Assembly (NCBI GenBank): GCA_022447185.1
Contig: JAKVAY010000047.1
Span: 30,690-94,689 of the forward strand
DNA length: 64,000 nucleotides
Direction: 5' to 3'
DNA from: Fuerstiella sp.
GTDB lineage: Bacteria; Planctomycetota; Planctomycetia; Planctomycetales; Planctomycetaceae
Positions 43,467 through 52,288 of this stretch are shown here, in pieces (position 1 is the first letter of the stretch; each line of letters begins with the position of its first letter). Made by a program: the position numbers and the translations under genes. The notes under the pieces are model-generated. The model was given only the letters and a program-made list of their open reading frames with translations. It ran no database searches and had not been told where the DNA came from.

Positions 43467-44582
43467 TCAGCGACGGACCACCACGACAGCGGTGACATCG
43501 TCGTCCTGCGGTGCGTCATGGGCAAATTGCCGGACGGAATCGAGCAGCGATTGCACGATCAGCTCCGCAGACTTTTTGCGATTCTTCTGAAAACACTCAA
43601 ACATTCGATTGTGACCGTACAGTTCTCCCGACGGGGATTTTGTTTCGGGAATTCCGTCGCTTACCAGGAGCAACGCGTCACCATGTTTCATTTCGACAGG
43701 ATCCGCCGTTTTGAGATCGGCATCGCGGAGCACACCCAGTGGAGGCCGTTCCAGCCCAAGTGTTGTCACGCTGCCGTCTTCTGTGAGGAGATATCCTTCC
43801 TGACCGGCATTGGTGTACAACACGGTTCCTGTTTTTGGCTCGATGCTGGCAATGAATACGGTGACGAACCAACCCTGTTCAAGATCGTCTGACAGCGATC
43901 GATTGGCCGAACTGAGAATCTCACCGATGTTTGTTGAGGCCTGCGCCAAGGCACGTAGAAGCGCACGTGTGGTTGCCATGAGAAGTGCAGGACCGGTTCC
44001 GTGTCCGGTAACATCGGCAATCACGACACCAAGTGTACCATCGCCCATTTTGATGTAGTCAAAGTAGTCGCCACTCGTCCACCTCGCGGCGGTGCATCGA
44101 CCTGAAATATCAAATCCTGGTATGTTTGGGGATGTTCGCGGCAATAATCGTTGCTGGATCTGCTGCGCAAGACGCAGTTCGGCATCTGTTGCTCGGACGA
44201 CCGACTCGAGTTCCTTCTTTTCCTGCTTGAGAAGCGATTCTGCCTTCGCGGCACCGATGAACAACGGTTCGATCAATGCGACCCCTCCCAGAAACAGCAC
44301 AGAGACCATTGGAGCAGATGTCATCAATGTGATCAGGCAGGACCTCCAGCGAGAGGGTGAGATGCCGATCTGCAGTTGCCCGTCTGCCTGAAGCGGACCG
44401 TCTGTTTCCCAGAAGATCAGCAAAACAGCAAACTGCATGATGGCGAGCAGCACCGATGATGCGGAAATCAACAGCCAGGCAGAATATCTTCGGTAACGCG
44501 CATTAATCCGCAGGGAAAGGAATGTGGCGACCAGTTGGCCCAAAATCGAACCGATGAACACAACTTTAAAGGCCATATTCAA
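43467..44582 (-). CDS. Membrane-anchored RsbU/SpoIIE-type PP2C phosphatase
   Basis: The 371-residue product has three N-terminal membrane helices (about residues 3-20, 34-58 and 85-108). A short signalling coiled coil follows (SLLKQEKKELESVVRATDAELRLAQQIQQRLLP). The SpoIIE-like phosphatase domain begins near residue 155 with PGFDISGRCTAARWTSGDYFDYI. Metal-binding Asp residues lie in GDYFDYI, VIADVTGHGTGPALLMA, LLLVSDGIPET and DDDVTAVVVV. It probably dephosphorylates an anti-sigma antagonist-type protein in response to an extracytoplasmic cue. No antagonist or kinase gene is adjacent. It resembles the frameshifted phosphatase at 40926-42085 in its catalytic half. Confidence 0.9.
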   Translation of the reverse strand: MNMAFKVVFIGSILGQLVATFLSLRINARYRRYSAWLLISASSVLLAIMQFAVLLIFWETDGPLQADGQLQIGISPSRWRSCLITLMTSAPMVSVLFLGGVALIEPLFIGAAKAESLLKQEKKELESVVRATDAELRLAQQIQQRLLPRTSPNIPGFDISGRCTAARWTSGDYFDYIKMGDGTLGVVIADVTGHGTGPALLMATTRALLRALAQASTNIGEILSSANRSLSDDLEQGWFVTVFIASIEPKTGTVLYTNAGQEGYLLTEDGSVTTLGLERPPLGVLRDADLKTADPVEMKHGDALLLVSDGIPETKSPSGELYGHNRMFECFQKNRKKSAELIVQSLLDSVRQFAHDAPQDDDVTAVVVVRR

Positions 44583-44846
44583 ACCCGTTCTGCCTGTCAG
44601 CAGATTCAGTGAACTTTACTCACGCAGCCTTCCGACTACGCTGAGAACTTCATGTTCAAACCCCGATGTTGTAACGGACCTCACGACAAAAGAGAGTCGA
44701 CGGTTACCAGGCAAAGAATCAGCACTCGATCCCAAAGCTTGCGCGGATTGTAACGACATTGTCGGAACGGTGAACGACGACATTTTCGTACTCGTCCAGC
44801 GAGTGCGACTCGAAGTGTTATAGTATACACCACAGGACGAGATAAT

Positions 44847-46220
44847 GTGATTCCTGTCAGAAACCGGTTCAGAACTGACAAAGTGCCTTTGCCGGTTCTG
44901 ATGGTGTCTTCGGATCTCTTGAGATCCACTGGAGCAATCCCAAAGGTGCGGGGCGTGCGATTGAACAGAACAGCGGCCAGTCTCAATGCATTTGTTTTAT
45001 CTGTGGTTTGCTGCATGGCAACGCCACGAACCGAAGCCGAGGATTTGTCTGCGGTATCTTCGGAGAGCCATTCTGCACATCAGCTCAGTGACCCGGCTGA
45101 ACTTCGACGACTCAGAAATGCAGAGTATGTTGGCGTGACGGTGCGGACAACGATTCCGCAACGGTTCGAAATGTATGATCCCCGTACGGAACAGGACCTT
45201 GCTGACCTCAAAGCGATGGGATTTACCCAGGTCATACTGGACCGACCACAGCTTCATACGGCTGCCAGCAGCATTGGTCTGGATGTGGTGCTTGCCAACT
45301 GGTGGACACAGGAGACGAAGCCGGAAGAGATCCAGCAGGGGTTGAAGCAGGCTCGGGCGGTTGCACCGGACCGGCTTATTGGCTTCAGCGTAATGGACGA
45401 GCCTGGCCGAAACGCACCCGAGACTCCTTTTGGTTTCTACATTGATCTTTACAACGAATTGAAGCCGGAATTCGAACAGAAGATGCCTGGAACACGACTG
45501 GAAATTTCTCACTGGGGACCAATGGCGGGCTGGGATCAGCGCTATTACGATTATTTTTCATATCTGTACGAAGCGGCAGATGTCATGCGGATCATGCCCT
45601 ATCCGGATCTGAGTGAATCGCCGCTTGACGATGTATTCTTCATGGTTCAGCGCAGCCGAAGAATGATGGAGATCGCTCAGCGTGAATTGCCTCTGGTCGT
45701 CATTCTGCAGGCGTGGCTGCTGCCACCAAATGGCAGACTGCCGGAGATTGATGAACTGCGAGTGATGGCGTTGCAGGCGATGTTGTCAGGTGCTCAAACG
45801 TTGTCCTTCTTTGAATACAACGTGGATATCTGGAGCCGGACACCGGGTTTTCGCGATCAGTTTCGAAGTCTAATGCTCGAACTGACCAGCTTCAGCCATC
45901 GCTACCGCAACTACTGTGCAGAAACCGCGATGACGGCACACGGCATCCTGAATTCGACACTTCGGTCACCAACGGGTGCAATGACACGGATTACGGTCAA
46001 CACGCGACGATACGACGTGGGGACGCTTCAACCGCTGGAGGTCAGGGAGACTACACTGCGATCGCACCGCAGTTGTCGGGGACAGGTAACTTCAGCACAG
46101 CCGCGCTGTGATGCCGTCCCTGTTCAGTACGCTGATCGCTGCCGAGTGTACTCATCCTTTCGGTGCAACCTGCTTCGAAAAATTCTGTGTCGTTCACTGA
46201 ATGATGGAAGCTGTCGGTGA
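44847..46220 (+). CDS. Exported TIM-barrel-like protein with suspect frameshifted C terminus
   Basis: The 457 codons begin with GTG at 44847; a later ATG at 44901 would also leave the leader (SLNAFVLSVVCCMATPRTEAE). The body resembles glycoside-hydrolase-type TIM barrels: DLADLKAMGFTQVILDRP, RLIGFSVMDEPGRN with acidic residues on a strand end, ISHWGPMAGWDQRYYDYFSY and LSGAQTLSFFEYNVDIWS. I do not recognise the precise family. After residue ~400 (LQPLEVR) the sequence turns Arg/Cys/Ser rich, unlike any exported protein. Adding one G at the GGG of 46048-46050 would instead give GDYTAIAPQLSGTGNFSTAAL and stop at 46111. I consider that the likelier native end. Confidence 0.6.
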   Translation: MIPVRNRFRTDKVPLPVLMVSSDLLRSTGAIPKVRGVRLNRTAASLNAFVLSVVCCMATPRTEAEDLSAVSSESHSAHQLSDPAELRRLRNAEYVGVTVRTTIPQRFEMYDPRTEQDLADLKAMGFTQVILDRPQLHTAASSIGLDVVLANWWTQETKPEEIQQGLKQARAVAPDRLIGFSVMDEPGRNAPETPFGFYIDLYNELKPEFEQKMPGTRLEISHWGPMAGWDQRYYDYFSYLYEAADVMRIMPYPDLSESPLDDVFFMVQRSRRMMEIAQRELPLVVILQAWLLPPNGRLPEIDELRVMALQAMLSGAQTLSFFEYNVDIWSRTPGFRDQFRSLMLELTSFSHRYRNYCAETAMTAHGILNSTLRSPTGAMTRITVNTRRYDVGTLQPLEVRETTLRSHRSCRGQVTSAQPRCDAVPVQYADRCRVYSSFRCNLLRKILCRSLNDGSCR

Positions 46221-46255
46221 TTGCGCTGGAGTTGAATTGTACTCACATTCGGTCA

Positions 46256-46278
46256 TCGATGCCGTCAATCGGCATCGA
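46256..46278. terminator. 9-bp hairpin between convergent genes
   Basis: TCGATGCCG and its exact complement flank TCAAT, downstream of both the TIM-barrel gene (plus) and the FHA gene (minus). There is no T tract. Confidence 0.45.
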
Positions 46279-46404
46279 ACACAGTGTCTGTCTGCATCGG
46301 TCAACATCCTGACGTTCATAAAACGCTAAAGGAAGATCGGCCATGACTTGACCAGAGCAGCATGAGGTTGACGACTGCCTGTCCACGTCACGGGGGCAGG
46401 AAAT

Positions 46405-46749
46405 TTACGGCCTGAGGGTGAATTCCGAAGGTGTGATTCGATCATCCCGATTCAGATGAAACAAAACCGTCAAGTCTGTTTCGCCGACTCTGATTGTGTC
46501 CTGATGATACAGCGGTGTTGGCCCGGAAATTCGGTTGCCGTTGACTGTTGTTCCATTGCGACTGTTCAGGTCAGTGACTTCCAGGCGGTCGTTGACAAAT
46601 GCGACAACGCAGTGCTTCGGACTGACTGAAGTATCTTCAAATAATCGCAGATTGCTTTCGATTGATCGACCGATGTGAGTCTTGCCCTGCTGCCCAATCG
46701 GATAGGTAACTGAGTTGCCCCGGATCCATGCTTGTTTGTTTTGGGTCAT
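46405..46749 (-). CDS. FHA domain protein
   Basis: The 114-residue product consists almost entirely of a forkhead-associated domain, which binds phosphothreonine peptides. Conserved elements are in order: IGRSIESNLRLFEDTSVSPKHC (GR, S and H of the phosphopeptide pocket) and VTDLNSRNGTTVNGNRI (the N of NG). Later strands are HQDTIRVGETDLTVLF. The start was taken at the ATG at 46749 (MTQNKQAW); the frame is open to 46764. No kinase gene is adjacent, but two Ser/Thr phosphatase genes lie within 6 kb. It is presumably a small adaptor in Ser/Thr phosphorylation signalling in the cytoplasm. Confidence 0.9.
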   Translation of the reverse strand: MTQNKQAWIRGNSVTYPIGQQGKTHIGRSIESNLRLFEDTSVSPKHCVVAFVNDRLEVTDLNSRNGTTVNGNRISGPTPLYHQDTIRVGETDLTVLFHLNRDDRITPSEFTLRP

Positions 46750-47228
46750 TAGATCGGGACTCACTTTAGACCAGGAATGGAACAGAATCCGATGCTTTGC
46801 CTGATGTCCGACAATGTTTTGCCGTACGGCAGTTAATGGTACGCACTACCCCTTTGCATGTATATCACGGGAAAATGTGGTCACAAATGACCTGAATTGA
46901 GATTGCACTATGAAGTATCCGTATCCACTGACATCTGAAACCTGTCACCTCTTTATGCGAAGGGTAGCAGGGTCCGGTAAAGAGCGCGACAGCCGGCACG
47001 ATCCATGAGCCTGTTGTCACCGGAATCAGAAATATGATTCCGGCGATGTTGACGCCAGGCAAGCGGAGGACACAAAATTCACCTGACCAGCAGTGGACGA
47101 AAGTCCCTCGTCTCTGGTTCAGCTGATCAATCCACGGGGTATCACACAGCGTGATCTGAATCTGACAGCTGAAAGACAGGATCGATTCACGCCGTTCCAG
47201 CACCAGTGATTCCGGGAATCAGGCGTGA
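46750..47228. other. Intergenic stretch downstream of rpsD
   Basis: The only longer frame (46865-47203, minus) encodes a Cys/Trp-rich sequence with no family resemblance and no ribosome binding site, so I treat it as non-coding. No clear terminator for rpsD was found. Confidence 0.5.
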
Positions 47229-47837
47229 TTAGCGCGACAGGAACGCCACGATTTGTCCCACTTCCACACGAAGTGTGACATCTTCATATGTTGGAGCGGC
47301 GGTCACCGTAGCTGTTAATGTGTCTGCATCGAAGTTGATCCAGTTGTTCTGCGGAGTTGTGGATGATTCCACGACCTGCTTGTACATTTTCTGTACATTG
47401 GGGCGGTTTCGCAGTGAAATCACGTCGCCTGTTCGGACCATCATTCCTGGCTTGTTGACAGTGATCCCGTTGACCTGAAAATGACGGTGAACGATGCCCT
47501 GTCGAGCCTGGGGACGCGTCAGTGTAAACCCTGCACGACGGACAACGTTGTCCAGTCGAGTCTCACAAATCAGCAGGAGCTGCTCACCGGTATTGCCTTT
47601 CATGTGACGGGCTTTGGTGAAGTATCGATTCAGCTGCCGGTCACGAAGGCCGTAAAAGAACTTGATCTTTTGTTTTTCCGCCAGGCCAATGCCATAATTC
47701 GTTGGTTTCTTCCGCCGACGATGCATACCCGGCGGATACTCTTTTCGTTCCAGTGCTTTGATACTGCCACTGGATTCGTAAACATTGACTCCAAGGCGTC
47801 GATTGATGCGTCCCTTTGGACCTGTGTAACGTCCCAT
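47229..47837 (-). CDS. rpsD: 30S ribosomal protein S4
   Basis: Primary rRNA-binding protein of the small subunit that nucleates assembly by binding 16S rRNA and contributes to decoding fidelity; in many bacteria it also represses its own operon. The 202-residue product has MGRYTGPKGRINRRLGVNVY at the N terminus. This is the zinc-free form: the CxxC-type Cys of some S4 proteins are absent. The S4 RNA-binding domain reads RLDNVVRRAGFTLTRPQARQGIVHRHFQVNG, then KPGMMVRTGDVISLR. It stands alone here, away from the usual rpsM-rpsK-rpoA cluster. A GTGCGT-C-ACGCAC palindrome lies 43 bases upstream. Confidence 0.97.
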   Translation of the reverse strand: MGRYTGPKGRINRRLGVNVYESSGSIKALERKEYPPGMHRRRKKPTNYGIGLAEKQKIKFFYGLRDRQLNRYFTKARHMKGNTGEQLLLICETRLDNVVRRAGFTLTRPQARQGIVHRHFQVNGITVNKPGMMVRTGDVISLRNRPNVQKMYKQVVESSTTPQNNWINFDADTLTATVTAAPTYEDVTLRVEVGQIVAFLSR

Positions 47838-47879
47838 TTGTTTCGGAACTTTCGAAGATGTTCAGGCTCTGTACCGTCA

Positions 47880-47892
47880 GTGCGTCACGCAC
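47880..47892. promoter_or_regulatory. 13-bp palindrome upstream of rpsD
   Basis: GTGCGTCACGCAC is a perfect 6+1+6 dyad about 43 bases before the rpsD start. It could be an operator or part of an autoregulatory leader structure; the evidence is symmetry and position only. Confidence 0.35.
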
Positions 47893-48127
47893 GCACCAAC
47901 CGTCTTCTCAGATACCGGTGGCGATCTTGCTCACCACTGACGTACTCGACAGACAGGCATTTCGGAAATGCTGCGTACAGAGAGATTGTTCTGTGGACGG
48001 ATTCATGGAGAATCCTGACCGAACAGGTTCGGGAGAGTACCCATGCATCGGCCGATAATCAACAGTAGCATGGCTGTTCATGCTGAAGGGGACACCCAAT
48101 ACCGTCCAGGGTCAGTGCATCCAGAGC

Positions 48128-48149
48128 TTCCTGTCGAGCCCGACAGGAA
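48128..48149. repeat. 9-bp hairpin upstream of ferrochelatase gene
   Basis: TTCCTGTCG pairs perfectly with CGACAGGAA around AGCC, about 60 bases before the hemH start codon, within the 370-base divergent region between rpsD and hemH. No T tract follows. It may be a leader hairpin; no known metal- or haem-responsive element was recognised. Otherwise 47838-48209 holds only promoter sequence. Confidence 0.5.
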
Positions 48150-48209
48150 TTCGATCAGCGCCGATGACCACGGACGCTGAGTTCTCAACCTGCAATTCGG
48201 CGGAATTTA

Positions 48210-49223
48210 ATGACGATCGACCGTTACGACGCACTGTTGGTTCAGTCCTTCGGTGGTCCCGAACACAACGATGATGTTATTCCTTTTCTTGAGAATGTGC
48301 TGCGCGGTCGCAACGTGCCTCGTGAACGCCTGCTTGAGGTTGCTGAGCATTACCGGAAATTCGGTGGCGTAAGTCCCATCAATCAACAGTGCCGTGATCT
48401 GATTGACGCTCTGAGGCGAGAACTGCAGACACATCAAATTGATCTGCCGATTTACTGGGGCAATCGTAACTGGCATCCGATGCTGGATACGACATTCCGA
48501 GAAATGCAGCAGCACGGTGTGAAACGAGTTTTGAGTTTTGTGACGTCCGCATTCAGCAGTTATTCCGGGTGCCGTCAGTATCGGGAAGACGTGGTCCGTT
48601 TCAGATCTGCTGCTGATGCGGACGAAATTGAGGTCGACAAACTGAGAGTGTTCTACAACCATCCGGACTTTATCCAGGTCGTTGCCGACAGTGTCCAGCA
48701 GGCGGTCGAGGCGCTGGATGTCAATGACATACCTGTTGTCGCATTCACTGCCCACAGCATTCCTGGAGCAATGGCTGCAGGCTGCGATTATGAGCGACAG
48801 TTGCGTGAAAGCTGTCATCTGGTGGCTGAATCTCTGGATCTGCCCTCGGACAAATGGGCACTTGTGTACCAGAGTCGCAGTGGGCGACCCCAGGATCCTT
48901 GGCTGGATCCCGACATTTGTGACTTCATCGAAACATTGCACCAGCGCGGTGTCCGTAACCTTGTGATCTCACCGATCGGATTCATTTCGGATCACATGGA
49001 AGTCCTGTTTGATCTGGACACCGAAGCCCGCAACGTCTGCGAACGCCTGAATATCAACATGCGTCGTGCTTCCACGCCAGGCGTACATCCACTGTTCGTC
49101 GGGATGGTAAGAAAACTGTTTCAGGAGCGGCTCAGCGGAGCAGATCGCGAAGCGATCGGTCAGTTTCCGCCAAATCACGACGTCTGTCCGGAGGATTGTT
49201 GTTTCTCCGGACGTCCATCGTGA
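48210..49223 (+). CDS. hemH: Ferrochelatase, probable [2Fe-2S] coproporphyrin type
   Basis: Inserts Fe2+ into a porphyrin in the last steps of haem synthesis. The 337 residues include the catalytic His182 in FTAHSIPG and Glu264 in SDHMEVLFDLD. The segment YQSRSGRPQDPWLDPDICD is like the Gram-positive and actinobacterial enzymes (CpfC type) that act on coproporphyrin III. Cys121 in SSYSGCRQYRED and a C-terminal trio Cys326, Cys330 and Cys331 (CPEDCC) match the positions of the four cluster ligands known from mycobacterial ferrochelatase, so a [2Fe-2S] cluster is likely. The start ATG follows GGCGGAA. Coproporphyrin specificity is inferred, and no hemQ is visible nearby. Confidence 0.92.
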   Translation: MTIDRYDALLVQSFGGPEHNDDVIPFLENVLRGRNVPRERLLEVAEHYRKFGGVSPINQQCRDLIDALRRELQTHQIDLPIYWGNRNWHPMLDTTFREMQQHGVKRVLSFVTSAFSSYSGCRQYREDVVRFRSAADADEIEVDKLRVFYNHPDFIQVVADSVQQAVEALDVNDIPVVAFTAHSIPGAMAAGCDYERQLRESCHLVAESLDLPSDKWALVYQSRSGRPQDPWLDPDICDFIETLHQRGVRNLVISPIGFISDHMEVLFDLDTEARNVCERLNINMRRASTPGVHPLFVGMVRKLFQERLSGADREAIGQFPPNHDVCPEDCCFSGRPS

Positions 49224-49325
49224 AGGAGATTCGGGGCACAAGCCATCAGAAGCAGATCAGGAGTCTCAGCAACACGGAGTCTGATCGTCAACGTACAGCA
49301 GCGCGAGAGACAGACACATTTCGGA

Positions 49326-49841
49326 TCAACCGGACGCTGTGATCATGGGATTGAGCAGTGCTCCCACTGATATGACGCCAAACACACCTGCAAGGAGAAG
49401 CAGCGAGAGGATGGTCCCGCAGATCGCGACTACCCGTGTGCGACTGGGAACAAACAGACCGATCACACACAACACAAGTCCCGTGAGATTCAGGACGAAT
49501 GTGGCAATGCCAAGCAGCAACACCTGAAGCCGTTGCGCTTCAAGTGCCGCTTTGGCAACCTCAGCATGTGCGTTCATTTCCAGGTCCGGCAGCGAGACGA
49601 CAGGTTCCGTTGGATCCTGATCAATACCTGCGTCTGAATCGACGTCTTCGGACGTCTCATCGGCGGACCCTGGTAAATCGTTCGGTTCCGGGAGCTGACT
49701 TGCGGCTACGAACAACAGAACACACAACAGTCCGGCGAGCAATGTCAGAATCAAACCAATTGTGGCAACTGTATTTCCGGCAGTTCCGACAGCCATTTCG
49801 ATGTTGGTACTCGATTCCGGAAGACTATCAGGGCTGTTCAC
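49326..49841 (-). CDS. Small membrane protein, last gene of the sigma-54 activator operon
   Basis: The 171-residue product is not assigned to a family. It has one membrane helix near residues 25-47 (VATIGLILTLLAGLLCVLLFVAA). A highly acidic, Pro-rich loop follows (about 50-85, with SADETSEDVDSDAGIDQDP). Two more helices lie near 103-128 and 134-160. The GTG start overlaps the stop of the upstream membrane-protein gene by 4 bases (GTGA), so the two products are made together and may form a complex. The acidic loop could face the periplasm. The function is unknown; its tie to the transcriptional activator is positional only. Confidence 0.78.
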   Translation of the reverse strand: MNSPDSLPESSTNIEMAVGTAGNTVATIGLILTLLAGLLCVLLFVAASQLPEPNDLPGSADETSEDVDSDAGIDQDPTEPVVSLPDLEMNAHAEVAKAALEAQRLQVLLLGIATFVLNLTGLVLCVIGLFVPSRTRVVAICGTILSLLLLAGVFGVISVGALLNPMITASG

Positions 49842-50239
49842 TGCTGGACTCCTGTGGCCAGGGCTGTCAGCAGGAACACGAACGTCAGGAATGCTCCCGT
49901 AAAGAATGACAGGATCAGACCCACCACAGCCGGTGTTTTGGGCTGATTATTGATACTGCCGTACAGCGAAAGAAACAGTGCCGAGAAGGTTGCAACAAAA
50001 CTCATGATCAACAGTCCTACGATCAGCCACCGTTGCCACGGACTGGTCTGTATATCACCGAATGCGAGTCGCCCGAGGGGACTTTCGGTGATCCCCAGCC
50101 AAAGTCCGTGCATCAGCAGCTGCAGAAAACTCAGAATCAGTCCTGCAAATCCAGGGCGATTCGATCTCCACTGTGCAATTATGCCGTCTTCCTGCGAAGA
50201 CGGCCGATTCTCACCCGGCGGTGCCTCCACAGAAATCAC
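49838..50239 (-). CDS. Small membrane protein coupled to the sigma-54 activator gene
   Basis: The 133-residue product has three predicted helices: FAGLILSFLQLLMHGLWLGI (about 30-50), WLIVGLLIMSFVATFSALFLSLY (about 70-93) and VVGLILSFFTGAFLTFVFLLTALA (about 104-128). The hydrophilic N terminus (GENRPSSQEDGIIAQW) probably stays in the cytoplasm. The motif pair FAGLILSFLQLL and VVGLILSFFTGA suggests an internal repeat. The GTG start overlaps the stop of the activator gene as GTGA. Membership in a known family was not recognised. Together with the next gene it could form a membrane sensor or effector under the activator's control. Confidence 0.78.
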   Translation of the reverse strand: MISVEAPPGENRPSSQEDGIIAQWRSNRPGFAGLILSFLQLLMHGLWLGITESPLGRLAFGDIQTSPWQRWLIVGLLIMSFVATFSALFLSLYGSINNQPKTPAVVGLILSFFTGAFLTFVFLLTALATGVQQ

Positions 50240-52251
50240 TCCTCACCGTCAACTTCGGACATGCCGAGTTGCTTCATTTTGCGGTAAAGATTTGATCGAT
50301 GCAGTCCCAGAAGTTTCGCGGCCTCTGTCATATTGTCAGCCACCTGTCGAATGCTGCGCCGGATGAAATCTCTTTGAAATGCCCGAGTCGCCTTCTCAAG
50401 ACCCAGATCCAGTGACGGAAGTTTTCCTGTTTCGTCGTCCGGACTGAGAATAAATGCCAGATCGTCGGCATCGACTTTTTCGTTCGGACATAAAAACGCA
50501 ACTCGTTCCATGAGATTCCTCAGTTCACGAATGTTTCCCGGCCACAGATGAGACTGCAGTCGGCGGCGGGCTTCGTTGGTGAACTGCAGATTGGTGCGTC
50601 TGGCCTGAGCAGAAAAAATTGCGATGAAATATTCCGCAAGTGGCAGGATATCTTCCGGGCGGTCGCGCAGAGCCGGAAGATCCAGCGTGACCACACTCAG
50701 TCGATAATAAAGGTCTTCGCGAAAGCGTTTTTCTCGCACGGATTCCGCCAGATTCGCATTCGTGGCTGCGATGATGCGAACATCGATCGGTAAAGTCTGA
50801 GATCCGCCGACGCGTGTAATCAGTTTTTGTTCGAGAACTCTGAGAAGTTTGGCCTGACCACCAGGACTCATATCTCCAATTTCGTCCAGGAAGAGTGTGC
50901 CGCCGTCGGCAAGTTCAAATTTTCCCTTTCGCATGTCCCGTGCGTCTGTAAACGCTCCCCGTTCATGACCGAACAGTTCGCTTTCCAGCAGTGTCTCTGT
51001 CAACGCGGCACAGTTAACCGCAACAAAAGGCGACTGAGCACGATCTCCCTGGTAATGCAGACTCTGCGCCGCGACTTCCTTTCCGGTTCCACTTTCACCT
51101 AAAACCAGTACCGGAAGGTCTGTTGAAGCCAGTCGGCGAATCGTATCCCGCAATGCCGTGATCGCTGAACTTTCGCCAATGATTTCGACGGCACTTGTCA
51201 CCCGCTCCGCCAGCTGGTCTCGGCTCCGGTGAAGAAGGCTCCGCTCCCGCAGATTGCGGAGCGCAACGGCGGCCTGCGTCCCGAGCTGCTGGAGACATTC
51301 GACATCTTCTGGCGCGAAGTCCAGGCCATGATTCCGGTTAATTCCTTCGAATGCTCCAACGATTGTACCATCGGAGTCCTTCAACGGCACACAGACGAGA
51401 TTGCGTGTGCGATAGCCGCTGTCACGATCCACTGCCTGGTTGAAACGAGGATCGGCATAAGCGTCATTTACCGTCACAGCAGAGCCGGTTTTCAGAGTCT
51501 CACCAACGATGCCTTCACTGGCGGGAATCCGAAGAGAGGCATCCGGCACTCCCAGAGCCGGTCGGGCCTCGACTTCATTTCTCTCACGATCCCACAGGAA
51601 GATGCTGCTGCGATCACAGTCCAGCAGTCGTGCTGCCTCTGCTGCGATGAGTTCCAGCAGCGGCGCTGCTTCCTCGTTCACGGACAGCCGTGAGGCAATT
51701 TCCAGTGTGGACCGCAATCGGTCCAGCCGGCGGGAGGATTCTCCCTGTTTGAGCGCCAGAGGAATCGCAATATTCATGCCCCGAACGAGCATGGTTGTCG
51801 GTAGTCCCAGTTCCGTTGCGTTTCTGCGGCTGCAACCTGCGATCAGTCGACCAACACCACAATCTGTGATTGGCAGAGCAAACTGACACATTGACGATGT
51901 CAAAAAACCAATGGACTCCCGGTCCGCCACCGATTCCCAAAGCTGAAGCGGACGTGTTTCCGGTGCCCGGCCAGATTCTGCAACAATTTCCCAGTCCGGG
52001 CCCGGGATTCGACGAATGACGGCAAGCCACGTCGCGTTCAGTTCACCAGCAAAGACATCGCATTGGGTTTTGAGGAACTCCACGACATCAGTGGCGTTTG
52101 CCGCATCCGACTGCAGCCGGCCAAATAGCCCAAGCAGTGTCGGAAGTTCACTTGCGCTGGCCTGTTGAAATGCTTCCTGGGCATGAATCCATTGTATGTC
52201 AATGTCAGACACGCGCTGGCTCCTGTCCGGTATTTTTCTCCAGCCAGTCAA
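50236..52251 (-). CDS. Sigma-54 dependent transcriptional activator with GAF domain
   Basis: Cytoplasmic enhancer-binding protein, 671 residues (or 658 from the GTG at 52212). It has an N-terminal sensory region and a GAF domain at about 180-335 (LLDCDRSSIFLWDRERNEVEAR, VCVPLKDSDGTIVGAFEGIN). The AAA+ domain starts near 365, with Walker A GESGTGKE around 384, Walker B LFLDEIGDM, and the sigma-54 contact loop reading GAFTDA instead of GAFTGA (about 432-437). A Fis-type helix-turn-helix follows at the end (MTEAAKLLGLHRSNLYRKMKQLG). It probably responds to a small ligand or redox cue through GAF. It is first in a tight three-gene unit with two membrane proteins. Confidence 0.95.
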   Translation of the reverse strand: MTGWRKIPDRSQRVSDIDIQWIHAQEAFQQASASELPTLLGLFGRLQSDAANATDVVEFLKTQCDVFAGELNATWLAVIRRIPGPDWEIVAESGRAPETRPLQLWESVADRESIGFLTSSMCQFALPITDCGVGRLIAGCSRRNATELGLPTTMLVRGMNIAIPLALKQGESSRRLDRLRSTLEIASRLSVNEEAAPLLELIAAEAARLLDCDRSSIFLWDRERNEVEARPALGVPDASLRIPASEGIVGETLKTGSAVTVNDAYADPRFNQAVDRDSGYRTRNLVCVPLKDSDGTIVGAFEGINRNHGLDFAPEDVECLQQLGTQAAVALRNLRERSLLHRSRDQLAERVTSAVEIIGESSAITALRDTIRRLASTDLPVLVLGESGTGKEVAAQSLHYQGDRAQSPFVAVNCAALTETLLESELFGHERGAFTDARDMRKGKFELADGGTLFLDEIGDMSPGGQAKLLRVLEQKLITRVGGSQTLPIDVRIIAATNANLAESVREKRFREDLYYRLSVVTLDLPALRDRPEDILPLAEYFIAIFSAQARRTNLQFTNEARRRLQSHLWPGNIRELRNLMERVAFLCPNEKVDADDLAFILSPDDETGKLPSLDLGLEKATRAFQRDFIRRSIRQVADNMTEAAKLLGLHRSNLYRKMKQLGMSEVDGEE

Positions 52252-52288
52252 ACCAGGACCGGCTCATTCCTTGAAAATTTTTCGCTGA

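Noticed and set aside
46865..47203. 112-codon minus-strand frame downstream of rpsD
   Set aside because: Cys/Trp/Ile-rich sequence, no start signal and no recognised motif.
48207..48941. 244-codon minus-strand frame opposite ferrochelatase
   Set aside because: Exact antisense of hemH, whose catalytic and cluster residues are clearly on the plus strand.
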